Assembly: GCA_036561005.1 (NCBI GenBank)
Contig: DATBQE010000050.1
Coordinates: 1 to 64,000, forward strand
DNA from: PKWO01 sp036561005
GTDB lineage: Bacteria > Pseudomonadota > Gammaproteobacteria > Burkholderiales > Burkholderiaceae_D
DNA: 64,000 nucleotides
Direction of reading: 5' to 3'
The notes under the pieces are model-generated. The model ran no database searches. It saw only the letters and a list, made by a program, of their open reading frames with translations, and had not been told where the DNA came from. A program made the translations under genes and the position numbers. Positions within the stretch are counted from its first letter, which is position 1. Every line of letters starts with the position of its first letter. This document shows positions 1 through 8,153 of this stretch, piece after piece.

Positions 1-529
1 TCATGTAGATATAGTCGCTTGCCTTGCCGCCCGCCTCGACCGGCAGCCAATTTACCACCGCTTCGCCTTTCACGCGCAGCATGCGTGTGCCGTCGAATTC
101 ACGCATCACGACGGTATCGAGCGGCTGTTCGTCGGTGATCAGCCAGACGCGCTCGATACGGTCCATTTCCTTGCCTTGCATTAACCGAACCTGGCGCATG
201 TCGAGCAGTTTATCCGTACATGGTTTGTCGCAGGCGCCGCCATTGACTTGCAACATGAGCCACTTGCCCTTGTAGGCATCGAGCGCAATCGGCTTGCCGT
301 CGAGGGTGGATGCACCAAGGTTCGGCGTCGGATATTTTGCAGGGTCGAGCAACTCGCCATAGTTCGTGCGTGCCGTCGGCTTGATCACATAATAAGTGAA
401 ATAGGAGGCGATGACAGGGGCCAGGCACACCGCCAAAATGGCGAGCATCTTGATGCGGCCGCTTTTGCGCTGGGCGATAGGGTCAGTACTAGCCTGCGTC
501 GGACTACTGAGAGGGTCTTCTTTTTCCAT
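1..529 (-). CDS. SCO-like thioredoxin-fold cytochrome oxidase assembly protein (partial)
   Basis: The gene starts at ATG 529 and runs off the window edge; 176 codons are visible without a stop. A charged cytoplasmic N-terminus (MEKEDPLSSP) precedes one membrane segment near residues 28-48. The periplasmic part carries a GACDKPC motif (CxxxC) followed by a helix with DMRQVR, as in SCO/thioredoxin-like copper proteins that load the CuA site of oxidase subunit II. Its start overlaps the end of SURF1 by 26 bases, which suggests translational coupling and a shared role in oxidase assembly. The family is inferred from the CxxxC motif and the position in the cox cluster; divergent members are often annotated only as a transmembrane protein. 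Confidence 0.75.
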   Translation of the reverse strand, partial: MEKEDPLSSPTQASTDPIAQRKSGRIKMLAILAVCLAPVIASYFTYYVIKPTARTNYGELLDPAKYPTPNLGASTLDGKPIALDAYKGKWLMLQVNGGACDKPCTDKLLDMRQVRLMQGKEMDRIERVWLITDEQPLDTVVMREFDGTRMLRVKGEAVVNWLPVEAGGKASDYIYM

Positions 530-1229
530 AGCGAAATCCAGTAACAACAAAGAATAGGAACGCAGTCAGCGCCAGGGCATACCATTGAAAGGCATAGCCC
601 TGGTGACGTTCGATACCGGCCGACGGCTTGGGCCATTCACGCATCAAGCCGTCTGGCAAGGCACTGGTTTGCTCGACCACAAACGGCTGCATATCGAGTT
701 GGGCCGCAGCAGCAAATTCCTCAACCGTGACATTCTGCACAATGGCACCGGGCTGCAACGCTGCCGCCTGACCGAGTTGCAAGACATGGCCCGCATTGCG
801 GATGGCAATGCCCTCCAACTCCACCGTGCCGGCCGGCACCTCGGGCAGCGCGATCTTGCTACGCTGATGTGGGTCGACTGCAACCCAGCCGCGCTGCACC
901 AACACATAGGTTTGCGTTCCCGCAATTCTGAACGGCATCAAGGCGTAAAAGCCTGCACTGCCGGCCTGCGGCCGATTATCGAGATACAAGGGCCAGCTTC
1001 GGACGAATTCACCGGTTATTGCAACCCGGCGATATTCGATGGCGAAACCATCTTCTTTCTTTGCGCCCAGGACGAGTGGCGGCATGGCTTGCCTTTCGGC
1101 AAGCCTGACTTCGATCGCGCGCTTCTCCGCAGCTCGACGCAATTGCCAATTGCCGAGCAATATGCCGATGGTAACGACTGCAATCGTCGCCGCCAAACCA
1201 GCCCACCGGAAACCGAACCTGATTCGCAT
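504..1229 (-). CDS. SURF1 family cytochrome oxidase biogenesis protein
   Basis: This 241-residue protein has the SURF1 layout: an N-terminal membrane helix (residues 10-27), a periplasmic domain with YLDNRPQAGSAGFY and VLVQRGWV, and a C-terminal helix (about 214-232). SURF1 proteins help insert heme a into subunit I of aa3-type oxidases. It lies downstream of ctaE in the cox cluster and overlaps the next gene by 26 bases. The AT-rich start is followed directly by the divergent DUF2909 gene at 1281, leaving only about 50 bases for promoters of both. Confidence 0.93.
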   Translation of the reverse strand: MRIRFGFRWAGLAATIAVVTIGILLGNWQLRRAAEKRAIEVRLAERQAMPPLVLGAKKEDGFAIEYRRVAITGEFVRSWPLYLDNRPQAGSAGFYALMPFRIAGTQTYVLVQRGWVAVDPHQRSKIALPEVPAGTVELEGIAIRNAGHVLQLGQAAALQPGAIVQNVTVEEFAAAAQLDMQPFVVEQTSALPDGLMREWPKPSAGIERHQGYAFQWYALALTAFLFFVVTGFRYGKRRPSQ

Positions 1230-1280
1230 TACAATGGCATCTTAACAAGCCGACCAGTGCCGGCGCACATCCTGCATATC

Positions 1281-1496
1281 ATGAAAATAGTCATCGTCGT
1301 CGCCTTTATCCTGATCATTGCCAGCCTTGGCTTTGCCCTGGTCTACATGATGCGCGACAAGGACAAGGGCAAAGCCAACCGCATGGCAACTGCCCTCACC
1401 TTCCGCGTCGCATTTTCAGTCGCGCTATTCCTGTTCCTGCTGTTCGCCTACAAGATGGGCTGGATCCAGCCTACCGGCATCATCATAGGCAATTAA
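1281..1496 (+). CDS. DUF2909 twin-transmembrane protein
   Basis: A 71-residue protein with two hydrophobic helices (about 2-22 and 40-60) separated by a short charged cytoplasmic loop (RDKDKGKANRM). This matches the small DUF2909 twin-transmembrane family, which is regularly found next to cox genes in betaproteobacteria but has no known biochemical role. It is the only gene here on the plus strand, divergent from SURF1 and convergent with ctaE. A start at ATG 1281 fits the hydrophobic N-terminus. A role in oxidase assembly is inference from position only. Confidence 0.85.
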   Translation: MKIVIVVAFILIIASLGFALVYMMRDKDKGKANRMATALTFRVAFSVALFLFLLFAYKMGWIQPTGIIIGN

Positions 1497-1540
1497 TGAT
1501 TTGTTTGCTTCGCGCAAGCACGGACAAGAAACGATCTGAC

Positions 1541-1573
1541 AAAAACTAAAAAGCCGCACCGAAGTGCGGCTTT
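1541..1573 (-). terminator. Rho-independent terminator of the cox genes
   Basis: A perfect 9-bp stem (AAGCCGCAC / GTGCGGCTT, 1551-1559 and 1564-1572) closes a four-base loop that reads TTCG on the minus strand. On the minus strand the hairpin is followed by a T-rich tract (TTTTTAGTTTTT). It fits best as the end of the ctaE transcript and may also weakly stop the convergent DUF2909 transcript. Confidence 0.75.
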
Positions 1574-1597
1574 GCAGTGCGGCGATGTCGCTTGATT

Positions 1598-1728
1598 GGG
1601 CGCCTCTAGAATCGTAGCGAGCGGCCCAAGGTCGGGCCGAGAAGCGCAGCCGTACGACTGTACGGTGAGCATCGCAGGCCCGAGATGGCCGGGCCGCGTA
1701 GGCCGCGCAGTAGATTTTAGAGGTGCCC
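1598..1728. repeat. 131-bp palindromic intergenic repeat element, copy 1
   Basis: The ends form an imperfect 16-bp inverted repeat (GGGCGCCTCTAGAATC at 1598-1613 against the complement of GATTTTAGAGGTGCCC at 1713-1728, 14 of 16 matching). Inside, GTAGCGAGCG near the left end and GGGCCGCGTAGG-CGCGCAGT near the right end are shared with the element at 50754-50886. A small central hairpin (CCGTAC / GTACGG) lies at about 1650-1665. There is no open reading frame. It sits five bases beyond the ctaE stop codon. Confidence 0.75.
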
Positions 1729-1732
1729 TTTC

Positions 1733-2593
1733 TTACAGCCAGTACACAACCACATACAAGCCAAGCCAGACCACGTCGACGAAGTGCCAGTACCAGGCGG
1801 CGCCTTCGAAGGCGAAATGGCGCTCAGGTGTAAAGTCGCCGCGCAGCACACGGAACAATACCACCGACAGCATGATCGCACCCATCGTCACGTGGAAGCC
1901 GTGGAATCCGGTCAACATGAAGAAGGTCGAGCCGTAAATGCCCGAAGTCAATTTCAGGTTCAATTCGCTGTAAGCCGCAATGTATTCCGAAGCCTGGAAA
2001 CCCATGAAGGTTGCGCCAAGCAGAATGGTCAGAAACAGCCAGATAGCGGTCTGCTGGCGGTGGCCCGCGCGCAGCGCATGATGGGAAATCGTCAGCGTGA
2101 CACCGGAACTCAACAGCAACGCTGTGTTGATGGTCGGCACCGGGAACGGCGTCATCTTGGTGAAATGCTCAATGGTACCGGCAGGACCAAAGTTGCCCCA
2201 GTGGGCAACGAAATCGGGCCACAGCACTTTGTGGTCGAGATCGGCCAGCCACGGCATGGAGATGCTGCGGGCATAGAACAGCGCGCCGAAGAAGGCACTG
2301 AAGAACATGACTTCGGAGAAGATGAACCAGCTCATGCTCCAGCGGTAGGAGACATCGACGCGCTGGTTGTATTTGCCGGTTTCGGATTCGGCAATTGCGT
2401 CACCGAACCATTTGTACAGGATCACGAGCAGGCAAAGAATACCGGCGCCGTTAATGTAGGGGCCCCACGATACGTCATTCACCCATGCGGACGCACCAGC
2501 CATCGTCAGCAACAGGGCGCCACCGGCCATTACCGGCCAGCTTGAAGGGCCAGGTACAAAGTAATACGGCGCCTTAGCGTGTTGAGAACTCAT
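1733..2593 (-). CDS. ctaE: Cytochrome c oxidase subunit III
   Basis: A 286-residue integral membrane protein with the subunit III pattern of about seven helices. Typical stretches are FSEVMFFSAFFGALFYAR, the GFHGFHVTMGAIML segment and the C-terminal WYWHFVDVVWLGLYVVVYWL. Subunit III holds no redox metal; it stabilises subunit I and the proton-uptake path of the aa3 oxidase in the inner membrane. It is the last structural oxidase gene of the ctaC-ctaD-ctaG-ctaE series and is followed by a repeat element and a terminator. The N-terminus MSSQHAKAPYYFVPGP is typical of the betaproteobacterial form. Confidence 0.97.
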   Translation of the reverse strand: MSSQHAKAPYYFVPGPSSWPVMAGGALLLTMAGASAWVNDVSWGPYINGAGILCLLVILYKWFGDAIAESETGKYNQRVDVSYRWSMSWFIFSEVMFFSAFFGALFYARSISMPWLADLDHKVLWPDFVAHWGNFGPAGTIEHFTKMTPFPVPTINTALLLSSGVTLTISHHALRAGHRQQTAIWLFLTILLGATFMGFQASEYIAAYSELNLKLTSGIYGSTFFMLTGFHGFHVTMGAIMLSVVLFRVLRGDFTPERHFAFEGAAWYWHFVDVVWLGLYVVVYWL

Positions 2594-2693
2594 TTACTTC
2601 TCCCAATACAATTTTCAAATAGTGCGCAACTCTACAAATCTGCTGCATGGCCCGACATCAAGCCGTTCGCTACGATTTCTAGAATTGCCCAAA

Positions 2694-2909
2694 TTACTTC
2701 GCGACGACGAAATGAACAATCGTCAACAATATTGCAATAAACAGCACGGCGGCAATCACACCGGCGATCAATACATGCAAAGGATTGAGCTGCGCCGCAT
2801 CCTTCTCATAGTCGCTTTTCTTGCGTACCCCGAAAAACGACCAAAATACTGCTTTTACCGTCGCGCCAAAAGAGGCCTTGCGCTTGACTACCGGTTTCGA
2901 ATCTTCCAT
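2694..2909 (-). CDS. DUF2970 small membrane protein
   Basis: From ATG 2909 this encodes 71 residues: a basic N-terminus (MEDSKPVVKRK), a conserved VKAVFWSFFGVRKKSDYEKD segment and one C-terminal membrane helix. This is the DUF2970 pattern, common between cox11 and subunit III in betaproteobacteria; the function is unknown. An in-frame TTG at 2918 would overlap the ctaG stop, but the ATG five bases after that stop is preferred. A role as an oxidase accessory subunit or assembly factor is inference from gene order. Confidence 0.85.
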   Translation of the reverse strand: MEDSKPVVKRKASFGATVKAVFWSFFGVRKKSDYEKDAAQLNPLHVLIAGVIAAVLFIAILLTIVHFVVAK

Positions 2910-2914
2910 GGCTC

Positions 2915-3502
2915 TCAAGCCCCAGGGCTTTTAACAGGTCCGCCGACTTCAAAAAACGTGTAGGACAGGGTTATTGTCGTCACACTCTTTGGCAGTTTCG
3001 GGTCCACATAAAACACCACCGGCATCTGCTTCGCTTCATTCGGCCCCAAGGTTTGCTGCTTGAAGCAGAAACACTCGATTTTCTTGAAGTATTTCTCTGC
3101 CTCGTGCGGCGCATAACTCGGTATCGCCTGCGCTTCCATCTTGCGCGCCTGCTTGTTCACCACTTCATACACCACCGTCGTCAACTCCCCGGGGTGCACC
3201 TGCAAACTGCTCGTCACCGGGCGAAAGCGCCACGGGCCCTGCGTATTGGCATCGAACTCCACCGTCACCAGCCGCGTCTTGTCGACCTGCGTATTGGCCA
3301 CGGGCGCAACGCCTTCATCCTTCTGCGTCAGCACGTTGATTCCGGTCAGCTCGCAAATCTGCTTGTAGACCGGTATCAGCGCATAACCAAAGCCAAACAT
3401 CAACGCCGCAATCACCGCCAGTTTTCCGAGCATCCGCGCATTGAGACTTCGCGCAGCCTTGCTCGTCGGTTCGGCTTTGCCCGTTTCCGGATCTTGTGGC
3501 AT
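2915..3502 (-). CDS. ctaG: Cytochrome c oxidase assembly protein CtaG/Cox11
   Basis: A 195-residue Cox11-type copper chaperone, which delivers copper to the CuB site of subunit I. It has one N-terminal membrane anchor (about residues 28-46) and a periplasmic immunoglobulin-like domain. The invariant copper ligands are visible in the KIECFCFKQQ motif (Cys144 and Cys146), with the usual MPVVFYVDP stretch after it. This is the proteobacterial Cox11, not the unrelated CtaG of Bacillus. Its ATG overlaps the stop of the 42-residue upstream gene by one base (TGATG), so the two are probably translationally coupled. Confidence 0.96.
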   Translation of the reverse strand: MPQDPETGKAEPTSKAARSLNARMLGKLAVIAALMFGFGYALIPVYKQICELTGINVLTQKDEGVAPVANTQVDKTRLVTVEFDANTQGPWRFRPVTSSLQVHPGELTTVVYEVVNKQARKMEAQAIPSYAPHEAEKYFKKIECFCFKQQTLGPNEAKQMPVVFYVDPKLPKSVTTITLSYTFFEVGGPVKSPGA

Positions 3503-3630
3503 CAGCTGAACCAGATTCTCTTGACGAAAATACCGATAAAAAACACTGCGGCTATCGACGCCAGAACCAGAGCCGTCCTCAAATTGCTCGGCTTGGCTTC
3601 CTGTTTCAGTTCCTGCTTTTGATCTTGCAT
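3502..3630 (-). CDS. 42-residue cytochrome oxidase small assembly protein
   Basis: A short gene from ATG 3630 to TGA 3504-3502 encodes 42 residues: a charged N-terminus (MQDQKQELKQEAKPSN), one membrane helix (about 18-36) and a basic C-terminus ending VKRIWFS. It lies between ctaD and ctaG and its stop codon shares a base with the ctaG start. Similar tiny proteins between these genes are annotated in Burkholderiales as cytochrome oxidase small assembly protein. The upstream ribosome-binding site is weak. The gene call rests on the overlap and the membrane-protein composition; the function is inferred from context. Confidence 0.65.
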   Translation of the reverse strand: MQDQKQELKQEAKPSNLRTALVLASIAAVFFIGIFVKRIWFS

Positions 3631-3725
3631 TTCATGCCAAGGGCAGGCTTGCGCCCACCCTTCCTTGCGAATTTGCTTCAGCCGACTGGCTTCTTGCCTG
3701 TTTTTGCCTGCTCGTTAATTGCGTA

Positions 3726-5342
3726 TTACTTAAATTCGGGCGGCTCTTCGAAGGTGTGGAACGGCGCCGGGCTCGGCACTGTCCATTCGAGGCCTTCAGC
3801 ACCTTCCCATGGCTTGTCCGCTGCCTTGGCGCCGCCACGAATTGCCGGCAGGACGACGAAGAACAGGAAGTACACCTGGCTGAAACCGAAACCGAAAGCA
3901 CCGATGGTGACGATCTGGTTGAAGTCGGTGAACTGCGCCGGGTAATCGGCAATACGACGCGGCATACCGGCCAGACCCAGGAAGTGCATCGGGAAGAATG
4001 TAATGTTGAACGTGATGATCGACAGCCAGAAGTGAATCTTGCCGCGCGTCTCGTTGTACATATGGCCGGTCCACTTCGGGCTCCAGTAATAGAAGCCGGA
4101 GAACATGGCGAACAGCGAACCCGCCACCAGCACATAGTGGAAGTGAGCCACGACGTAATAGGTATCCTGCATCTGGATATCGATCGGGGTCACGGCCAGG
4201 ATCAGGCCGGTGAAGCCACCCATGGTGAAGACGAAGATGAAACCGACGGCAAACAGCATCGGTGTTTCAAACGTCATCGAACCACGCCACATCGTGGCGA
4301 TCCAGTTGAACACTTTCACGCCGGTCGGCACAGCGATCAGCATGGTGGCGTACATGAAGAACAATTGCGCAGTCACGGGCATGCCGGTGGTGAACATGTG
4401 GTGCGCCCAGACGATAAACGACAGGATCGCGATCGACGACGTTGCATACACCATCGACGCGTAACCGAACAAAGGCTTGCGCGCGAAGGTCGGCACGACG
4501 TGGGAGATGATGCCGAACGCCGGCAAGATCATGATGTAGACCTCGGGGTGACCGAAGAACCAGAAAATGTGCTGGAACATCACCGGGTCGCCGCCGCCGG
4601 CAGCATTGAAGAAGGTGGTGCCGAAATGGCGGTCGGTCAGCGTCATCGTGATGGCGCCGGCCAGAACCGGCATCACGGCGATCAGCAGGTAGGCAGTGAT
4701 CAGCCAGGTCCAGCAGAACATCGGCATCTTCATCAGCGTCATGCCGGGCGCGCGCATGTTGAGGATGGTGGTGATGATATTGATCGAACCCATGATGGAC
4801 GAGGCGCCCATGATGTGCAACGCGAAAATACCCATGTCCATGCCCATGCCCATTTGTGTGGACAGCGGTGCATAGATGGTCCAGCCGGCAGCAGGTGCGC
4901 CGCCAGGAACGAAGAAGGAACCGGCCAACAACAAGGCCGCAGGCGGCAACAACCAGAAAGAGAAGTTGTTCATCCGCGCGAAGGCCATGTCGGACGCGCC
5001 GACTTGCAGCGGAATCATCCAGTTGGCGAAGCCGACGAAGGCCGGCATGATCGCGCCGAACACCATCATCAGGCCGTGCATGGTGGTCAACTGATTGAAG
5101 AATTCCGGGTTGAAGAATTGCAGGCCGGGCTGGAACAATTCGGTACGAATCGCCAGAGCCAGCACGCCGCCCATCAGGAACATGGTGAACGAGAACCACA
5201 GGTAAAGGGTACCGATGTCTTTATGGTTGGTGGCAAACAGCCAACGACGCCAGCCATGCGGCGCGCCGTGATCGTCGTGACCGTGCCCGTCGTGCGCATC
5301 GTGGGAGTGATCGTGTGCGTGATCGATGGTAGTGCTGCTCAT
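3726..5342 (-). CDS. ctaD: Cytochrome c oxidase subunit I
   Basis: A 538-residue heme-copper oxidase subunit I with about twelve membrane helices. Visible signatures include HGLMMVFGAIMP (heme a ligand helix), WFFGHPEVYIMILPAFG (CuB histidine, cross-linked tyrosine and E286-type glutamate region), VWAHHMFTTG (the two further CuB histidines) and YYVVAHFHYVL (heme ligands). It reduces oxygen to water and pumps protons in the inner membrane. The first 30 residues are unusually rich in His and Asp (HDHSHDAHDGHGHDDHG), a cytoplasmic metal-binding-like tail absent from the core family. It follows ctaC by 19 bases. Confidence 0.98.
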   Translation of the reverse strand: MSSTTIDHAHDHSHDAHDGHGHDDHGAPHGWRRWLFATNHKDIGTLYLWFSFTMFLMGGVLALAIRTELFQPGLQFFNPEFFNQLTTMHGLMMVFGAIMPAFVGFANWMIPLQVGASDMAFARMNNFSFWLLPPAALLLAGSFFVPGGAPAAGWTIYAPLSTQMGMGMDMGIFALHIMGASSIMGSINIITTILNMRAPGMTLMKMPMFCWTWLITAYLLIAVMPVLAGAITMTLTDRHFGTTFFNAAGGGDPVMFQHIFWFFGHPEVYIMILPAFGIISHVVPTFARKPLFGYASMVYATSSIAILSFIVWAHHMFTTGMPVTAQLFFMYATMLIAVPTGVKVFNWIATMWRGSMTFETPMLFAVGFIFVFTMGGFTGLILAVTPIDIQMQDTYYVVAHFHYVLVAGSLFAMFSGFYYWSPKWTGHMYNETRGKIHFWLSIITFNITFFPMHFLGLAGMPRRIADYPAQFTDFNQIVTIGAFGFGFSQVYFLFFVVLPAIRGGAKAADKPWEGAEGLEWTVPSPAPFHTFEEPPEFK

Positions 5343-5361
5343 CTCAATCTCCTAATTTCAA

Positions 5362-6525
5362 TTACTTGCGCGCAGCCAGGACTTCGGCCGGTTGAACGAT
5401 GTTTTCCGCAGCCTTGTTCGACCAGCTGTTACGGGTGTAGGTTATGGCCGCCGCGATTTCGGTATCGGACAAGGAATCTTTCCAGGCCGGCATTTTGCCG
5501 TTCCTGCCGTTCAACACGACGTTGATTTGTTCTGCCTTGGGACCGTTGACCACAGGCGATCCGTCGAGCGCCGGGAAGGTTCCCGCAATACCCTTGCCGT
5601 TGACTTGATGGCAGGCCGCGCAGTTGGTGTTGAACACCTTCTCGCCGCGCTGCTTCAACTCGTCGATCGTCCATACCTTGCTCGGATCATCGGCTTTGGA
5701 AGCCATTTCCTTCAGCTTGCCGTCCGCCCAAGCCTTGTAGTCTTCTTCGGATTTCACAATCACCACGATAGGCATGAAGGCGTGCTCCTTGCCGCACAAT
5801 TCGACGCACTGACCGCGATAGGTGCCGGGCACTTCAGCCTTGAACCAGGTGTCGCGCACAAAACCGGGGATGGCATCCTGCTTCACGCCGAAACGCTGCA
5901 CGGTCCACGAGTGGATCACGTCATTGGCAGTCAGCACCAGGCGAATCTTCTTGTTGACCGGAACCACGACCGGATTGTCGACTTCGAGCAGGTAGTTTTC
6001 GTTCTTGGCCTTGCTCTCGTCATAGATTTGTTCGTGCGGCGTAGCCAATGCGGAGAGGAAGGAAATGCCCTTGCCTTCGCCGTCAATATAGTCGTAGCCC
6101 CATTTCCACTGCATGCCGGTGACCTTGATGGTCAAGTCGGCATTGGACGCATCCTTCATCGCGACCACCGTCTTCGTGGCCGGCAAGGCCATGGCGATGA
6201 CGATGATGAAAGGGACAATGGTCCAGAGAATTTCGACCGTCGTGCTTTCATGGAAAGTCGCGGCCTTGTGGCCGACCGACTTGCGATGCTTGAAGATCGA
6301 ATAAAACATGACGCCGAATACGGCAACGAAAATCACCATGCAGATGATCATCATCAAGGTGTGAAGCGAATAGATTTGCTCCGCGATTTGCGTTACCGGC
6401 TTTTGAAAATTCAATTCCTTGACCGCCGGTCCGCCGTCGATATCCGGCACCGCCCACGACGGCACGCCGGCCACCAGGAGCGACGCACCAAGCATCAGTG
6501 ATTGAAGACGCTTCGCATGTTTCAT
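5362..6525 (-). CDS. ctaC: Cytochrome c oxidase subunit II fused to a cytochrome c domain
   Basis: A 387-residue protein with a signal peptide (about 1-25), two membrane helices (about 55-77 and 98-115), a cupredoxin domain and a C-terminal class I cytochrome c domain. The CuA ligands are visible: His205 (VIHSWTV) and Cys240, Cys244, His248 and Met251 (GQCVELCGKEHAFMP). The heme c site is CAACH (Cys302, Cys305, His306), with a Met ligand probably in NGKMPAW. It accepts electrons from soluble cytochrome c. The fused domain makes this a caa3-like subunit II. It is the first gene of the cox cluster; GGGGAAATT before the ATG is the likely ribosome-binding site. Confidence 0.97.
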   Translation of the reverse strand: MKHAKRLQSLMLGASLLVAGVPSWAVPDIDGGPAVKELNFQKPVTQIAEQIYSLHTLMMIICMVIFVAVFGVMFYSIFKHRKSVGHKAATFHESTTVEILWTIVPFIIVIAMALPATKTVVAMKDASNADLTIKVTGMQWKWGYDYIDGEGKGISFLSALATPHEQIYDESKAKNENYLLEVDNPVVVPVNKKIRLVLTANDVIHSWTVQRFGVKQDAIPGFVRDTWFKAEVPGTYRGQCVELCGKEHAFMPIVVIVKSEEDYKAWADGKLKEMASKADDPSKVWTIDELKQRGEKVFNTNCAACHQVNGKGIAGTFPALDGSPVVNGPKAEQINVVLNGRNGKMPAWKDSLSDTEIAAAITYTRNSWSNKAAENIVQPAEVLAARK

Positions 6526-7143
6526 AATTTCCCCAAATGCCCAAAATTAGAATTCTGTCCACAACCGTGCCGCACCATCGGCACCGAAATGCGGTGTCCG
6601 CGATTGTCCGGAACCGGACGTCAATCGATCAGCGCGCCGGATACCCGACGCCTCCCTGACCAGCCAGCCATACTGAGCGCGCCACATCGAATGTAGACCG
6701 TTCCATGAATCAACGGCCAACACTGCAGAACTGCGCCCAGCTCACACATTGGACGCCGCGCAATGTGAATTAATAAACATAAAAACGCGACATCGCGGCC
6801 CAAACGCCCGTCCCGCTCCTGCCCGATTCCCGCCGCTGTATTAAGCTAGCGCAATCGACAGCCGGACAATGCCATGCCGATGCCCCTTTTCCACAACTGC
6901 AGGAGTATAAGTCGGAAAGGCTCTTGTTATCAAGCGGAAAGCGCGTTTTGCTGCGCCTTCCCGCTATGAAAATGCGCGATTCATGCGTAGTGTGCGCCAG
7001 CCGTACGGCAACGCCGTCTGCCATTTTTCCATGTCATTTATTTAACTTTTGAGACTCGAACGCGATTTATTTATTGCTGTAAAGAACCCTGCAGCACGGT
7101 AATCTTCGCGGCATTTTTGTTCCGCCTTCACAGCGCGTTGGCT
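6526..7143. other. 618-base intergenic region upstream of ctaC
   Basis: I see no convincing gene in this stretch; the longest open frames are short and unlike proteins. It should contain the promoter of the minus-strand cox operon, but no clear -35/-10 pair stands out. An imperfect hairpin (AGCGGAAAGCGC with GCGCCTTCCCGCT) lies near 6938-6965 and has no T-tract. The right end is the 3' side of the minus-strand methyltransferase gene. Confidence 0.4.
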
Positions 7144-8091
7144 TCAATTTCTGGGCGGATCGAATCGAATGATCGACTCGCCACGCGAGGTCTTGCGTGG
7201 CACCGGCCGGAAAGCGTGACCGTAGATGATTTCAAAACTCAGGGGGATGCGCCCATCGGCGGCCCTGCTATTTTCCAGGACATCGATGACGCGTTGCCAA
7301 CCGGCGCGGCTTATCAATCCGCGCCTGCGCGTGGCCAGCGGATTGCCGCCGAATGCGCGCACATCGGCCCATAACTTGTCGACATTGTCGTAAGTGAGTG
7401 TGATCGTCTCCATGTCCATCACGGGCGTCGAGAATCCCGCCTCGACCAGCATGTCGCCGAAATCGTGCATGTCGACGAAGGGCAAGACATGCGACCGATC
7501 ATCGAGCGCGCGAAATGCACCGCGCAATTCCTTGAGGGTGTCGGGTCCGAAACAGGAAAACATCAGCAATCCTTCGGTACGCAAGATGCGGCGCCATTCG
7601 GCATAAACCCGATCCGGCTGGGGGTGCCAATGCAGGGCCAGGTTCGACCAGACGAGATCGAAGGAGCCGGCGGCAAACGGCAAGCTGGCAAAATCGCCAC
7701 CGATCAAATATGGCTGCCCGGCCGCCTTGCCGATGCGCATTCGGCCGGGTAGCCACTGCCCCAGGATGCCGTTCAAGGCGGCCCACGCCGAACTTTGCAA
7801 GCCGCCGGCCGCACGCAACATTGCCTCTGAAGCATCAATGCCGACCAACTGCGCATCGGCAAACCGCTTTTGCAGACCCGCCAGATCGGCGCCATCGCCG
7901 CATCCGGCATCGAGAACGCGCTGAGGCGCAAGCCGAACCAACGCCAGACGCTCGTGCATGCGCGCCGCCACTTCGCGGCGCAAAAATGCCGATTCCCGCA
8001 CCTGCTCAGGGTCGGCAAACAGATCACGCACGCGCAGCAGATCAATCGGCGCGCTCAGTCTGGGTTCACTGGGGGGAACGGGCGTAGACAC
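7144..8091 (-). CDS. SAM-dependent methyltransferase, BioC-like
   Basis: A class I methyltransferase of about 315 residues. SAM-binding motif I is VLDAGCGDGADL; further family motifs are GGDFASLPF, FDLVWSNLALHWHPQ and LLMFSCFGPDTLKELR. This FSCFGPDTL-type sequence is typical of BioC-like proteins in betaproteobacteria, where BioC methylates the malonyl-ACP carboxyl group to prime biotin synthesis. No other biotin gene is nearby, so the substrate is uncertain. There is no ATG at the N-terminus; GTG 8091 is chosen, with TTG at 8100 or 8142 as alternatives. It is divergent from comF. Confidence 0.8.
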   Translation of the reverse strand: MSTPVPPSEPRLSAPIDLLRVRDLFADPEQVRESAFLRREVAARMHERLALVRLAPQRVLDAGCGDGADLAGLQKRFADAQLVGIDASEAMLRAAGGLQSSAWAALNGILGQWLPGRMRIGKAAGQPYLIGGDFASLPFAAGSFDLVWSNLALHWHPQPDRVYAEWRRILRTEGLLMFSCFGPDTLKELRGAFRALDDRSHVLPFVDMHDFGDMLVEAGFSTPVMDMETITLTYDNVDKLWADVRAFGGNPLATRRRGLISRAGWQRVIDVLENSRAADGRIPLSFEIIYGHAFRPVPRKTSRGESIIRFDPPRN

Positions 8092-8153
8092 GGATGACAA
8101 AAGAAGAATGAGATAATGCCCGTAGTTTACACGCTTGGGCAATTCGTGCCGCC

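Noticed and set aside
3756..5525. 589-codon plus-strand open frame antisense to ctaD and ctaC
   Set aside because: It is rich in His, Asp, Arg and Gln and mirrors the codon bias of the opposite strand; it has no domain features.
6770..7024. 84-codon minus-strand open frame upstream of ctaC
   Set aside because: No ribosome-binding site, no domain and an unlikely composition; probably promoter DNA.
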